Below are positions 1 to 11,494 of a DNA stretch of 64,000 nucleotides, in pieces (positions within the stretch are counted from its first letter, which is position 1; each line of letters starts with the position of its first letter). The notes beneath the pieces are model-generated. The model was not told the DNA's origin, made no database searches, and saw only the letters and a list, made by a program, of their open reading frames with translations. The stretch comes from Grosmannia clavigera kw1407 (taxonomy: Eukaryota; Ascomycota; Sordariomycetes; Ophiostomatales; Ophiostomataceae): positions 205,061 through 269,060 of the forward strand of contig NW_014040819.1 of assembly GCF_000143105.1 (NCBI RefSeq), in the 5' to 3' direction. The translations under genes were made by a program, and so were the position numbers.

Positions 1-1547
1 GATTACTTTGTGCCGGGATCGACTGGGGAGGCGAGCAAGTCGGACGAGGGCGAGGAGCTATCGGACTGGGACTTTCTGGTTCCGTGCGTGGAAGGTAGCG
101 TATTGGGGATGATGGAGGCGTTGGCAGCGTGCGGAGTGGACTGGGGCGACCACCGACTGTCGGAGCTGATGGCGCTGCCCACTCGGCGCCTGGGAACGAC
201 GGCAGTGGTGTCGGCGACCACGGCGCAGCGGCTGCTGAACCAGCCGTACAGCGAGCAGATGCGGTCGATGGACGAGATCGTGGAGCGACTGCGGCAGTGC
301 GGAACGCTGGGAGAGACGGAAGAGCTGCCGGCCGAGGCAGAGCGGATGCTGCGAGGACTGCACGCGTTTGTGAATGAGATGATTCACGCCGAGTTTGCGG
401 GGGTGACGGTGCAACAGACGCTGGCAGAAACGACGGGCGGCCAGACGCGGTTCCGGTTCGACAAGGTGCAGCGCAAGAGCAGCAACAGCAGCCTGGGCCT
501 TCTCGGCGAGTACGGCGGCTACGACATGAACTCGTACGGGTCCATGTACGGGATGCCGGGGGCCAACGCGAACCAGCCAAACGCGATACACCTGGTCAAC
601 TGCAGCATAATGACGAGTCGGACGGGACGACGGGCCAAGGTGCAGCTGTTTCAGTGCCACAACATCGCCTCGGCCTCGACGTCACAGTACAGCAGCAGTC
701 TGCGGCATTTCCGGGCGACGACGCCGCTGACCTACGTGCTGGACGGCTACTATGCATCCCACGTGCAGTGCTTCATCGGCGGCTTCTGTGCCGGCCACTT
801 CTACTACACGCTGGCCCGCGAGCTAACCAGGCGGTTGTGTGGCCCTTTTCCGAGGCGCAGGCGCCGGCCGTCACCAAGGCCGTGGCCAAGTACCGCCAGC
901 GCGGCTTCCACTTCCGCCATAGCGGCCTGCTGGACCTCGAGGTCAACAGCCGCATGTCAACGGCGTTTTCGCCCGAAGCCTCGGACTCGGCTGTCGGTCG
1001 TGTCGTCCTCGAGCTCGTCGCCGAGGCCAAGGCCGCCCATCATCTCGGCCAGCCCGGCACGCTGCTCGTGCGCTTCCGCCGTCTCGAAGACCGCCTCGCC
1101 CAGCAGGTGCGCGCGCCGCCTGACGTCCTGTCGGCCGGTCGCCTCGTCCATGGCCTCTATCGCCATCTGCGCGATGCGGTTCTTCGCTTCCGCTTCGACT
1201 TTATCTCTGGTCGTCCCGTCGCCGCCGAGCCCGTCATGCCGCTGTTCTCCGACAGCTATGGCACCAGCCACATCAGCTCCGCTCACAGCCGCTTCCTCGT
1301 CCACAGCGACCCGCCCTTATCACCCTACTCGCCATCAGCCGGTTTCGTCCGCCCCATTAGCGCCTCGCGGCTGCTGCCGGCTCTCGCTGTCGCCGACGCT
1401 GTTCCCCCGGCCATCCCGCCCGTCGGCGTGCTCACGCCCGGCGACCCCGACTGGACCCGCTGGAAGTCCATCCTGTCACTCGCCCCCATGTCCTGCCACT
1501 TGACTAGCTGCGAGCGCCATCTCAAGCACAAGCCGCCGCAGATTTGA
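1..1547 (+). CDS. 3' part of an unrecognised gene
   Basis: The gene runs in from the left edge. The frame is open from base 1 and carries through to about base 830, then coding-like sequence continues in another frame to a TGA at 1545-1547. The change can be read as an intron: CTAAC followed directly by CAG ends at 830, and in-phase GT donors lie at 736 and 763. The 763-830 option (68 nt) gives a 492-residue product for the part in the window. A one-base deletion near 829 explains the frames equally well. The protein has a Ser/Gly/Tyr-rich stretch around residues 160-195 and a Pro/Ser-rich C-terminal third. No catalytic motif, signal peptide or clear membrane helix was noticed, and I do not recognise the family. 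Confidence 0.6.
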
Positions 1548-2542
1548 CGACGAAAATGGTTCATGAAACTATGCCATATTTTGGGCTTTGCGCCCGCATC
1601 TAGCGCCAAACGCTAGCCAGAAAATCCAGCTCGCTTTGCTACATACTCGTACTTTATTTTTACTCCCCGTATCTATTCTTGTCGCTCAGCCAACAACCCC
1701 ACAACTTTAGCGCCTAAACTGACTATTATCCCACTCCCGAAGCCATCGCGCCTTCTTGTCTTGGCCCGCGTTCCTGCCACAGCCCGCGAGTCCCTCATGC
1801 TTGCCGTGCCTGAAATTGGCCGTAGTCCTTCGTATTTCGTATCATCATTCTCACATCATACACATCGATCTTCTTTCTTGACTTCTCTCTCGCATTCTCG
1901 CGCTATCCGCCTTTATCTGCCTGTCTGACTTCTTTTTTTGGGCTGCACTGCCTCCCGTCCTACCTGCAACGGCGGCGGCCCAGTCTGCCCAGCCGCACGA
2001 CAGGGGTCCCTGACTGACTGCCAATCCGTTTCCTGGGGCAACACAACAGAATTGAACAAGATGTGTCTCTTTGTTCGCTCTCGCCTCGACTCCTAACCAA
2101 TGCTCGAGCCTCTTCGCTGTTTTACTTTTGCATTCCGCGACTTTTTCGCTCCTTTCTCAGTCTCCTGGTCTTTGTCCCCCCTGGTTCAGTGACCAGCCAA
2201 CACGAGAAGTCCAATACGAGAAGGCCCAGCATTCCCGCTGCTCAGCCTAGTTCCACCATTCCTCCCACTCACTGCATCTGCGACATTCCTCTTTTCTTTT
2301 TCCTCTTCGCTAGCCCCTTTCCTCTGCGTCGTACAAATCCTCCCAGCGGTCGACCTGTCAAATCCGCCGCATTTTCTTGGCGTCAACTATTCGTAAGCAT
2401 CCTTCTCCCCAAATGAAGTTTCGCAGCATCCTGACACGAAGTGCAGCTTGCGATCCAGCCCATCTGCCTCTGCACCGTCACCTGTCTTCGACAAACGTGA
2501 GCCGCCACGGAAACCGGTCTTCTTCCCTCCACATCTTTCACA
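1548..2542. other. Intergenic region and pyrimidine-rich leader
   Basis: About 1 kb with no credible gene. The second half is rich in C and T, as is usual for leaders of highly expressed filamentous-fungal genes, and probably carries the promoter and 5' UTR of the glucanase gene that starts at 2543. Short ORFs here (for example 2063-2416) are low-complexity Ser/Pro/Phe readings of that tract. Confidence 0.5.
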
Positions 2543-4879
2543 ATGCTACACAGATACTCTTTCGAGTCCAACACGGACGAACAGCAGCCTCTCGACATCA
2601 TCTACAGCTCTCCCCAGCATACCGCTGACCGACGACAACCACCACAGCGCCGCCAGAGCTCATTTTACGACGACGACCCCAATGGATCTTACTACGATCC
2701 GCCTTCTCCACCACCACCGGCCCGCGGCCATAACGCAAACTCCGGGCAACAACGCTCATGGCTTCCGGCCGGCGCTGCCATGACTGCGGCTCCACCGCCT
2801 CTTACGACGACAATTCAGCACGCAGGCGACGACCAGGTGTACCAGGTGTCGCCCATGTCCCCGCCACGGCCTCCACCGCACCGCCGCTCGACCCGGGACC
2901 CGCAGTACTCCTACCCCCCGTCCGCGTCTGCCACCGGTCAGCTGGCGCCGTCTATTGTCACACCGGGCGCTGACAACTTTGGCGACTCTGCCGCCGGCGG
3001 CATGGCTGCCATCGCATACACGGTGGCCGAGCAGAACGCCCGCGATAGCGGACTGCAGGCCATGCGGGGCATCTCGCAGCCACAGCAGCAGAGCCCAGCC
3101 TATGGGGAGGAGCGCTACGACGATCCGGACTTCCAGTACCAGCAGAGACCAGCGCCCCTGCGACCCCGATCGTTTGCCGCAGCAGGGCAGAGCTCCAACA
3201 GGAGCTCGGGGTCAAGCCAGCAAGGACTGGGCACGGCAGCACTGGTCCCTGGAGGTGCGACGTCCAGATCCGGAGCACCGTCACGACGCCCGCCTAGCTA
3301 CGCCACAGACGTGTACGCAGATGACCCGTACCAAGGCTATTCGGGACATGACCCGAACCTGGGCGTCCTCGACCCGAGCGAGATCGAAGACGATGGGGAC
3401 GAAGGGCTGGAGTACGGCCGACGCAGAAGCACCCGTATGTCGGTGATGAATCGCGTGGGCCACAGCCGACGGCGCGACGGTCGCAGCAAAGCCGTGCCCG
3501 CAGTGGCAGCAGTCGGTGCCGTGGCAGCCGGAGGAGCAGCAGTGGCGGCGGCTGTGGGCAATCGCCTCAGCTCGGGAGTGCACTACAGCGCAGTGCAAAC
3601 TGAGGGGCACGGTGGTCGAGGCGACAGCGGCAGCGGTGTTATTGGTATTGGTAATGGTGGCGGTGGTGGCAGTGGTACTACCGCTGTTGCCGTCGGCTCT
3701 CATGCATATGACGACGGCGGCAGCGCCGAAAAATCAGAGTGGCTGGCAGGCCAGAGCACCAGCTCGAAGCGGTGGCGCTGGGCGGCAGCGATTGGGCTGG
3801 GAGTGGCGATCGTGGCGGGCATTGTATGCGGCGTCGTGTTTGGCGTGGTGCTCAAGAACAAAAACAACGGCAGCAGCAGTGGCAGCAGCAGCTCCAGCAG
3901 CTCTAGCAGCGAGCTGTCGATTAAGAGCCCGGAGATCCAGAAGCTGCTCAACAATACGAAGCTGCACAAGGTGTTTCCGGGCATCGACTACACGCCTATC
4001 AACACGCAGTACCCCGACTGCCTGACACACCGGCCGTCACAGAACAACGTGACGCGCGACGTGGCGGTGCTGTCGCAGCTGACGAACACGATCCGGCTGT
4101 ACGGGACGGACTGCAACCAGACGGAAATGACAATCGAGGCGATCAACCGGCTGGAGATGCAGGACACAGTCAAGATCTGGATGGGCGTGTGGCAGGATGG
4201 CAACGCGACGACGAACGCGCGGCAGCTGGAGCAGATGTGGGACGTGCTGGATGCCAGCGGATCGGAGCCGTTTGTGGGCATCATCGTGGCGAACGAGATC
4301 CTGTTCCGCAAGCAGATGACCACGACGGAGCTGAGCAGTCTGCTGTCGGAGGTGCGCAGCAACCTGTCGGCGCACGGGGCCGAGGGGCTGCCGGTGGCGA
4401 CGTCAGACCTGGGGACGGTATGGGACGCTGCGCTGGCCGAGGCGTCGGACTACGTGATGGCCAACATCCACCCGTTCTTCGGCGGTGTCAACGCGACGGA
4501 CGCGGCGGCCTGGACATACGACTTTTGGGAGACAGACGTGGGGGCGGCCTTCAAGACGAACACGAGCCGCAACATCATCAGCGAGACCGGCTGGCCGTCT
4601 CAGGGCGGCGAGGATTGTGGCACGGGATCGACAGAGACGAGCTGTCCAGATGCGGCGGTGGCCGGCATTGGCGAGCTCAATCGGTTCATGGAGGACTGGG
4701 TGTGCCAGGCCTTGGCCAACGGGACGCAGTACTTTTGGTTTGAGGCGTTTGACGAGCCGTGGAAGATCTCGTACGATACAGACGGCGAGGCCTGGGAGGA
4801 CCATTGGGGCCTGATGGACGTGAACCGGAATCTGAAGACAGGCGTGACGATTCCGGATTGTGGCGGGCTGACAGTGTAG
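2543..4879 (+). CDS. btgC: Membrane-anchored GH17 endo-1,3-beta-glucanase (BtgC type)
   Basis: Intronless, 778 residues. Residues 1 to about 405 are a long Pro/Gln/Ser/Gly-rich cytosolic tail. One hydrophobic helix follows at about 410-436, preceded by KRWRW and followed by KNKNN, then a Ser/Gly linker. The glycoside hydrolase family 17 domain fills about 470-775. The expected catalytic pair is visible: acid/base Glu585 in VANEILF and nucleophile Glu681 in ISETGWPSQGG, with the late motif YFWFEAFDEPWK. The type II topology puts the enzyme outside the plasma membrane, where this family acts on cell-wall beta-1,3-glucan. Several N-x-S/T sites lie in the outer part. The family is well defined; the choice of BtgC over other GH17 paralogues rests on the long tail plus single anchor. 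Confidence 0.93.
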   Translation: MLHRYSFESNTDEQQPLDIIYSSPQHTADRRQPPQRRQSSFYDDDPNGSYYDPPSPPPPARGHNANSGQQRSWLPAGAAMTAAPPPLTTTIQHAGDDQVYQVSPMSPPRPPPHRRSTRDPQYSYPPSASATGQLAPSIVTPGADNFGDSAAGGMAAIAYTVAEQNARDSGLQAMRGISQPQQQSPAYGEERYDDPDFQYQQRPAPLRPRSFAAAGQSSNRSSGSSQQGLGTAALVPGGATSRSGAPSRRPPSYATDVYADDPYQGYSGHDPNLGVLDPSEIEDDGDEGLEYGRRRSTRMSVMNRVGHSRRRDGRSKAVPAVAAVGAVAAGGAAVAAAVGNRLSSGVHYSAVQTEGHGGRGDSGSGVIGIGNGGGGGSGTTAVAVGSHAYDDGGSAEKSEWLAGQSTSSKRWRWAAAIGLGVAIVAGIVCGVVFGVVLKNKNNGSSSGSSSSSSSSSELSIKSPEIQKLLNNTKLHKVFPGIDYTPINTQYPDCLTHRPSQNNVTRDVAVLSQLTNTIRLYGTDCNQTEMTIEAINRLEMQDTVKIWMGVWQDGNATTNARQLEQMWDVLDASGSEPFVGIIVANEILFRKQMTTTELSSLLSEVRSNLSAHGAEGLPVATSDLGTVWDAALAEASDYVMANIHPFFGGVNATDAAAWTYDFWETDVGAAFKTNTSRNIISETGWPSQGGEDCGTGSTETSCPDAAVAGIGELNRFMEDWVCQALANGTQYFWFEAFDEPWKISYDTDGEAWEDHWGLMDVNRNLKTGVTIPDCGGLTV

Positions 4880-5134
4880 GAGGCGTCATGTGTGTGGGCA
4901 GACTGATTTACAGCATTGGCATTTCAGCGATTGCTGACTAGGATGATATCGTAATGGTTGACTTGGAAGAACGCAGTTTCGTTTCTCACGTGAACTAGAC
5001 ACCATGCTATTATATTCGGATACATTGTTGTACAAACGCTGTCCATCACGTGAGTGTCATGTGACGGGAGTATTAGCAGACTTGACCACGAGTTGCCTCT
5101 CCTGAGAAGGATAACGAGCGCATTATGCAACTGC

Positions 5135-5210
5135 GTCACGGCTTCACGGCTTCCCGGGCTCCCGGCTTCCCGGCTTCACAGCTTCACAGCTTCACAGCTT
5201 CACCGGCTCG
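5135..5210. repeat. Short tandem repeat (GCTTC-based)
   Basis: A degenerate array of GGCTTC, CCCGGCTTC and ACAGCTTC units between the convergent glucanase and golgin genes. The last three 8-bp CAGCTTCA copies are nearly perfect. It ends about 35 bp past the golgin stop codon, so it probably lies in that gene's 3' UTR. Short ORFs across it only translate the repeat. Confidence 0.7.
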
Positions 5211-5243
5211 ACTTCCACATCCCTGCCACAGCGCACTCACCCA

Positions 5244-8200
5244 CTACCTCGCCGTCAGATGCTGGATGGCTGCCAGCCACTTTTGCTCGTCGGCACTAAA
5301 TCTGTTAGCGTGCATTTCCTAAATCCAATATATCCAACACATCCAACACACACACGTACCGATCAAAGCGCAGCAGCTTGCCCAGCACCGGCACCAGCTG
5401 TGCACGCAGCCGGTTGTCCTTCTGCTCAAGGAACTGCAGCATGATTGTCTTGATGTAGACGGCATCGGGAGCCGCTGGCGTGGCCGCCGAAGAGGACGGC
5501 CGGCTGCTGTTGCTGTCGATCGACTTGCGGACGGGTGTTGTCGAAGATGTGTCAGCCGTCGTCGGCCGTCCTCTGCCTGCGCTTCCACCACCACTCGCCC
5601 GCGCCTTTTCAAACCGCTGTCGCTGCTCGTCCAGCACCCGCCGCAGGTCCGCCCGCTGTCGCTCGGCATCCCGCACCGCCTGCTCGGCCCCGTCGAGTGC
5701 TGCTCGCAGACTGGCCACCGTCGTTGTCAGTGCGGCCGTCTGCTCGGCTGCAGCCGCTGTTTCCGACTCCTGTGCCGATAATTGCTGTGCCAGCTCCGCT
5801 GCCCGCGCCTGCAGCCCGTCGCGCTCAGCCACTGCCGCTTCAGCTCGCCGCTCCAGCTCGCGCGCCCGCGTGCGCAGCTCCTCGGCCTCGCGGCTGCGAC
5901 GTCGTGCTGCCACGCCTGCTTCATCTTCCAGCCGCTCGCGTTCGGCCACGGCCGCGTCTAGCTGTGCCTGCATCGCCCGCACCTTTCCGTCTGCCCGGCC
6001 GTCCACGTCGGCCAGCAGTCGTCGCATCGTCTCGGCTTCCCGCGTCCGCTCGCCCAGCAGCCGCCGACACTCGGCCAGCTCCTCGTCCAGTGCCTCGGTC
6101 GCTGCCTGTGCCTCTCGCAGCTGCACCCCCACCTCGGCTGTCTGGTCTCGCATGCTTGCCAGCAGCTTCTGCGCGTTCGCGTACTGTGCCGTCTTGCGTA
6201 CCACCTCTTCGCGCTGTGCCGCCTCCTCGCGTCGCAACCGGCTCGCCTCTTCTTCCAGTTGTGCTGTTCGCCGTCGCTGCTGGCCTGCCTCTTCCTGCTG
6301 CCGTGTCGCCTGCTGCTCGGCCTTTTCGGCCCGTACCTGCTGCTCGGCCTTCTCGCCTTCTGCCCGCCGCAGATCGCGTCCCATCGTTCGCTTCTCATCC
6401 TCAAGCCGTGCTCGCTGCCCCGTCTCGCCCGTCAGCTTCTCCCGCAGCCCCTTCGCCTCTGCCTCGCGCTCGCTCGCCAGTCGTGTCGCCCGCGCCGCCT
6501 CCAGCTTGGCCTCCTTCTCCCGCTTCTCCGCCGCCGTCGCCTCGGCCGTCTTTGCTGCCAGCTCTGACCGCACCGTCTTCAGCTGTGCTGCCTCTTGTCG
6601 CAGACTCTTCAGCTCAGGCTGTGCCTTCTGCAGCACCTCCCGCAGCTCTGTCGCGTCCTTAAACCGGCTTGCCGCCAGCTGCTGTGCCGCGCCCACCTCC
6701 GACTGCAGTCCAGCGCGCTCCTGCTCCAGTGAGGCCACCGTCTTCGTCAGCGCCTCTCTCTCCTTCTGTAGTGTTGTCACCGTTTGCGTCAGCGTCTCCC
6801 GCTCCTGCTCCAGCGAGGCCACCCGTTCTTGCAGCTGTGTCGTCTCTGCCCCCGCCGCCTGCAGCTCCTTGATCCTCTCCTTGGCCTCCACGTGGTCCTG
6901 CCCGATGGCCAACAGATTCTCCTGCAGCGTCTCAATCTCCTCCCGCAGGTCCTCCTCTGTTTTCCGCTGGCGTCCTAGTCGCTCGATCTGCGCGTCTTTA
7001 CTGGCTGCCTCTGCCTGCAGTCGGGTCACCTCCGCCTGCAACTCTGCCTGCAGCTCTGCCATTGCTGCTGCATCGGGAGCTGCCTCGCTCTCGGCCTCCA
7101 CTTCGCCATCTGCAGCTCCTACCAGCGTCAATTCGGATGCTTCTGACGGCGCCGGTTCCATCGCTGCGGCTGCTGCTGCCGTTGCTGCTGCTGCCGCCAC
7201 CCCACCACCACCGTTGTTCTTCTTCTTCTTCTTGTTCTTCTTTTTTGCTCCGCCGCTCGTGCCTGTCGGTGTCTGTGTCGTTGTCGTCGGTGCTGCCGCC
7301 GCAGCTGCAGGTACCACTGCTGGCCGTGGTGCCGCTGCCGCCTTCAGCAGCTGCTCGATCAAAGTGTCCCGCTCCTTCTTCTCCTTCGCCAGCTTTTCCT
7401 TCTCAGTCTTTGTCGCCGCCACTGTCTTGTCGAGCTGCTTAGTCAGTGCCTGAGCCTCGCCCTCCAACTCTCCGTTCTTGGCTGCTGTCGTCGTCAACTG
7501 TGCGTTGAGTGCGGCCACCTCCGTCTTTGTCTGAATCGCCGCCGAAAGGTCTGTCTGCAGCTGCTCTACTTCCTTCTCGAGCCTCTCGATTTGCTCTGTC
7601 TTTGCTGTCGCATCCTGCTGAAGCTTCTCGATCTGCTGTGTCTTCACTGCCGACTCTGTCGTCTTCGCCGCAACCTCATCGCGCAGCTTCCCGATCTGCT
7701 CCGTCTGCTCGGCCGCCTGCAGCCGTGGCAGCTCGCTGTCGGCTGAGAAGAACTCCTCGCTGCCGTCCTCTGGCTTCTTGACGTGCTTCCTCGCCTCCGC
7801 CACCTCGGCCTCCGCCTCGTCCAGCTTCTTCCGCAGCCCGTCGCGCTCGCCTGACACTCGCTTTAGCTCCTCTAGCACCATGTCGCTCTTGAGACTCAGC
7901 TGTCCGAGGTACTCCACCAACGCCTCTGGGTCACGGATCGACCCCAATGGCGTGTTCTCGCGCAACACCCTCTCAAACGGTTCGATCGACGTCGCCCTCC
8001 CGTGCGCCACCCGGTACGACCGCAGCAGCTCCGGATATGTCGCCTCCAGCTTCTCCAGCTTGCGCAGCCGCGCCCGGATCTCTGGGGGCAGCTCCGTTTT
8101 GTCTGGCCGCGTCGTCATCGTCTTTGCCGTCCTGTCGGCTGTCTCGCCAGCCTCGTCCTTGTTTCTGCCGTCGGTGCCATCTTGTCTGGCTAGCGATACC

Positions 8201-8678
8201 TCGTCTCTCGTCTCTTTCTCCTCGCTCCCTCTCGCACCCTCCTTCTCCTCGCTGCCGTTCCCAGCTTCTGCCGGCATCGGTGTCGACGTCCGCGACGGCT
8301 CCTCGCTGTCGTCGATCACAAAGGCCGCCTCGAATACAGACGGGTCCGTGTTCGCCGTACCCTCGCTGCCCTTGTTGCCGTTGTCCTGGCTCGGTCGCGT
8401 TGATCGCGCCCGTCGTCCGGCTGCCGTACCCTCGCCCTTGACGCTTCCTGTTCGTGACACCGATGTCGACGATCTTCTGCTCGGCGACGATCCGCCCGAT
8501 GATCCGGCGTGCTCGCCTGTCCTCTGCTGACGTGCCTGCTCTTCGGCAATCGTCCGATCTATCGCGCCTCTGATTCTCTGTACACTAGTTAGCATCATCA
8601 TTGGCAGCTGCTCGAAGCACAAAAAGAGATGCAAGCAAGAGAGCACCCGAAATGAATCTCAAAACTCACTTGAAACAT
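5244..8678 (-). CDS. GRIP-domain golgin (Imh1 type)
   Basis: Three exons on the minus strand: 8670-8678, 5360-8577 and 5244-5295, with introns of 92 nt (GTGAGT...ACAG) and 64 nt (GTACGT...CTAAC...TTAG), giving 1092 residues. The first exon is only three codons, and splicing gives the start MFQRIRGAIDRTIAEEQ, typical of fungal golgins. Most of the protein is predicted coiled coil rich in E, Q, K, R and A, from about residue 160 to 1000, with a Lys/Asn tract and an Ala-rich tract in the middle. The C-terminus carries the GRIP signature (VYIKTIMLQFLEQKDNR, then LVPVLGKLLRFDRADEQKW), which binds Arl1-GTP on trans-Golgi membranes. The role is tethering at the Golgi. The final exon restores the end of the GRIP domain, which supports the splice model. 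Confidence 0.9.
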
Positions 8679-9354
8679 AGCACCTCTTCTAGGTCACTCG
8701 CCAATTTGTAACTGACAGCTTCTGTTGCTTCCTTCTTCTTCGGCGCCTGATACAGCTCCGCCCGTCCTGTCAGTCTATCGCAGGCTCTCGTTGTCTGGGA
8801 AATGCTCCTCTTGTTCAAACCTGTCGTTGTTCTTGTTTTGGACAGCTTGGCGCTAAGTTTCAGGGCGTCATTTGAGCACAGGCTTTTGGCGCCACTATCT
8901 GTGGCTTAGTCAGTGTTGTATGGTGCTTTTTGGGTCTACTGTGTAAGATCGTAAAGATGTATCTTAGGATTAGTCAGAGAACCGACTGCACAGGGAGATC
9001 CTACAGAGGAATGGGGAAAGTACCGTGTCGAGGCCCGACGTCGATTCTTCACATCGTCGAGCAAAAGCAGAAGGGCCTCGAGAACGAGACAGCAGCGTCA
9101 ATGGAGAACAAAATGGTATTAAAAGAGAGAGCTCTCAAGACGAAGGCGAGACACAGATAGACCGAATGTGTATCCGAAATTTGCTTCCTTATACTGAAAA
9201 GCTTCAACTAATCGCTCCTGGACGTCAATTTCATCCACATATTTTTTTACAACCGGCCTGCGCTCATTTGGCTTCTGTCTTTGATAATTCGTCCAGTCCA
9301 TGGCACTGTCGATGACTGGAGCGGACATGGATCTCGGCAGCGATGCCAGCCTGC
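8679..9354. other. Intergenic region upstream of the golgin gene
   Basis: About 680 bp holding the golgin promoter and the 3' flank of the next minus-strand gene. A 69-codon minus ORF at 9119-9328 has a true ATG and an acceptable composition, but nothing recognisable, and is not called. Confidence 0.4.
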
Positions 9355-9750
9355 TTAGTCTCGCAGACTACCTCCCAGACAAGTTCCTCCAGCCTCGTCC
9401 GTTTTTGAGCCTGCCGGCTCTCCTTGAACTGTGCTGGTGGTCTTCATTTGCTTCAACGTTGGATCGGCTGGCTGCCCTGCGTGGTGGCGCCTGTCGCTCA
9501 GGCCCAGAGGCGCTATGTGATAGATCGCTAAGGTGCCAAAGATGACGATGGCACTCTCTTGCGCCCAGAAACCAAGACCGCCAAACTCCATATTGCCCAC
9601 ATCCCGCCGCACGTTCGCCGAGTTCTTTGGAAACAAGTTCCCGGTCACCCGTGCACTCTATTGGCGAGATCCTGCGAGACTTGAAGACACCGCCGTGTAG
9701 ACGGCTCGACCGAGAGTCGGAGAGAGACGAACATTGTCGCTGTTATGCAT
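9355..9750 (-). CDS. Small one-helix protein, possibly mitochondrial, with an in-frame TAG
   Basis: The coding-like core begins SARVTGNLFPKNSANVRRD and contains one hydrophobic helix (ESAIVIFGTLAIYHIAPLGL), then a polar tail, ending at 9355. An in-frame ATG at 9748-9750 gives a Ser/Arg-rich leader resembling a mitochondrial presequence, but a TAG at 9658-9660 separates leader and core. TAG could be the acceptor of an intron whose donor I could not place, since the only GTs at usable distance are weak. It could also be a real nonsense mutation or a sequencing error. I do not recognise the family. The core looks real because it has few rare residues, keeps an even composition and ends in a clean stop. 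Confidence 0.35.
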
Positions 9751-10168
9751 CCATACCTTATTGCCTAAAAAGGCGAAATTGGCAGCCCACTGCCAAGGTC
9801 GTATTCGCATTCGCGTTGCCCACGAATTGACGTAGCTGTGATCGGCGCCCGCGCTTAGTCAGCCAAGCTTGCATCGGCCACCATAAGCTTGTACGATACT
9901 CGCAGCATATGTCTCTATTTCTTCACGATAACGTGGCCGACAGCAGCCCAACGCCTGGACAAGGTCATCCGCCGTGTCCATCCGCTCCTTTCCTTCTTCT
10001 TCTAGTCTCTCTCTGTCCCCCGTCCTTTTTTTCTCATTGCCCCCCGCCTTTTCGCTTCGCTTCGCTCCCTGTCGCATCGTTTCCCAATTTTCGGGCTGCT
10101 GCTGTTCTATTGCTGCCAACGGTCGAGTCCGAACAGAGCCCGGTTTTGTCCTTATCCCGCTGCCACCG
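9751..10168. other. Intergenic region upstream of Lunapark
   Basis: Divergent promoter region between the small minus-strand gene and Lunapark. The last 200 bp are pyrimidine-rich (CTTCTTCTTCT, CCCCCGTCC), consistent with a 5' leader. No other feature was seen. Confidence 0.4.
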
Positions 10169-11494
10169 ATGGTCCTCTTCTGGCCATGGAAGGTACGTGA
10201 TGTGCACACGCCAGCCTGCGGGCATCGTGCTGCCCCCATGTGCCTGACGGTCGCTGACCAGTCGTCAGGGGGTCGATGCCTCGCCGGCGTCGTTTGAGAA
10301 GGCGCTCGCAGGACTGGCCGCCAAGATCTCCGACACCCAGGCCAAGCTCGACCACACCCGGTCAGCCGCGAGACGGGTCCGTGTGCTCGCGACGCTGTAC
10401 CTCTCGTTTGCCTACGTGGTGTACGCCATCGTACTCGTCCTGGTCGTCGGCTATCGAAACTTGGGCGCGCTGGAGTGGTCGGGCATCGCTGGAGGTCCGC
10501 TCGCGTGAGTGTGCTGCCCTACTGCCCCTGTGCTCTGTCTGCTGCTAACCGGATCTCTGTCGACAGCATTTACACCGTCCGCACGGTCCTCGACGCCTAC
10601 TTCAACTTCCGCATCGATATGCTCACTGCTCGACTCAAGGACTTCAAGGCCGAGCGCGAAAAGACGATCCTGAAGCTCAAGGCTGCCACCAAGTACGACT
10701 CCACCCTCGAGCTGTTGGAGAAGTACGGCGGCGTCGAGACCAAGCAGGGCGACCACAAGAACAAGGGCAGGCCGCGGCTGGCCCATGTCGACGACAGCCA
10801 TGCCCACCCGTCTTCGTCGATCCGCACCGGCTTAAAGCCCCCAGCAACTGCCAACATCGCCCGCGGCACACCGCCGCCGCCGCCAGTCATCTCCATCCGT
10901 CCGAGTCCCGATGCTCCCGATGCAGCTTCTGGTTCCGATCTGGACGTGTCGGCTGAATTTGCGCCCAACGCCTTTGGGCCCGATACCGAAGACCATATGC
11001 TGCTGCTGCAGCAGCTGGGGTCCCGTCCGGCCTCGGCCATTTCCAGGCCGGCTACTGCCAACACCAGGCCGGGCACGGCCACGTCGGTTGCCACCACCGC
11101 TCTCGCGCCGCCTGCCACCATGACCGTTGCCGCCGCCGCCCATCCGCACTGGTATGACCGGCTGCTGGACCTCCTGATGGGCGAGGACGAGATGGCCGCC
11201 AAGAACCGTATCGTGCTCGTCTGTGGCCGCTGCCGGCTGGTCAACGGACAGGCGCCGCCGGGCACGCGCAGCCTGGCTGAACTGGGCAAGTGGCGGTGCA
11301 TGGGCTGCGGCGCTGCAAATGGCGAGGTGGCCGAGACGAAGCCGTCTCTCGGCGACGTATTGGAAAAGCGACAGCGCCTCCGACCCCAGCGGGCGTCCAG
11401 CAGGCCACCGGAACTCTCGGACTGTGGAAGCGAGCTGGAACCAGACGAGGCCGAGGACACCGACTCCGAGGCCGACAGAAAAACGCATTCATAA
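10169..11494 (+). CDS. LNP1: Lunapark (Lnp1), ER three-way-junction protein
   Basis: Three exons: 10169-10192, 10269-10504 and 10567-11494, with introns of 76 and 62 nt (GTACGT...CAG and GTGAGT...CTAAC...CAG), giving 395 residues. It starts MVLFWPWK. A short coiled stretch is followed by two close hydrophobic segments at about 45-100 (YLSFAYVVYAIVLVLVV and the GIAGGPLAIYTVRTVL region) that form the membrane hairpin, then a second coiled coil (DMLTARLKDFKAEREKT). The cytosolic C-terminal zinc ribbon is intact: CGRC, then about 20 residues later CMGC, within the family signature RIVLVCGRC. Lunapark stabilises three-way junctions of the tubular ER opposite Sey1/atlastin. The middle is low-complexity Ala/Pro/Ser sequence. 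Splice phases agree at both junctions. Confidence 0.92.

Noticed and set aside
5480..7453. 657-codon plus-strand ORF opposite the golgin gene
   Set aside because: It is Ser/Arg/Cys/Ala-rich and arises from the complement of Glu/Gln/Lys coiled-coil codons. It has no domain, while the minus strand has GRIP and conserved ends.
9119..9328. 69-codon minus-strand ORF with a true ATG
   Set aside because: Acceptable composition, but no family, no splice context and no clear promoter; too weak to call.
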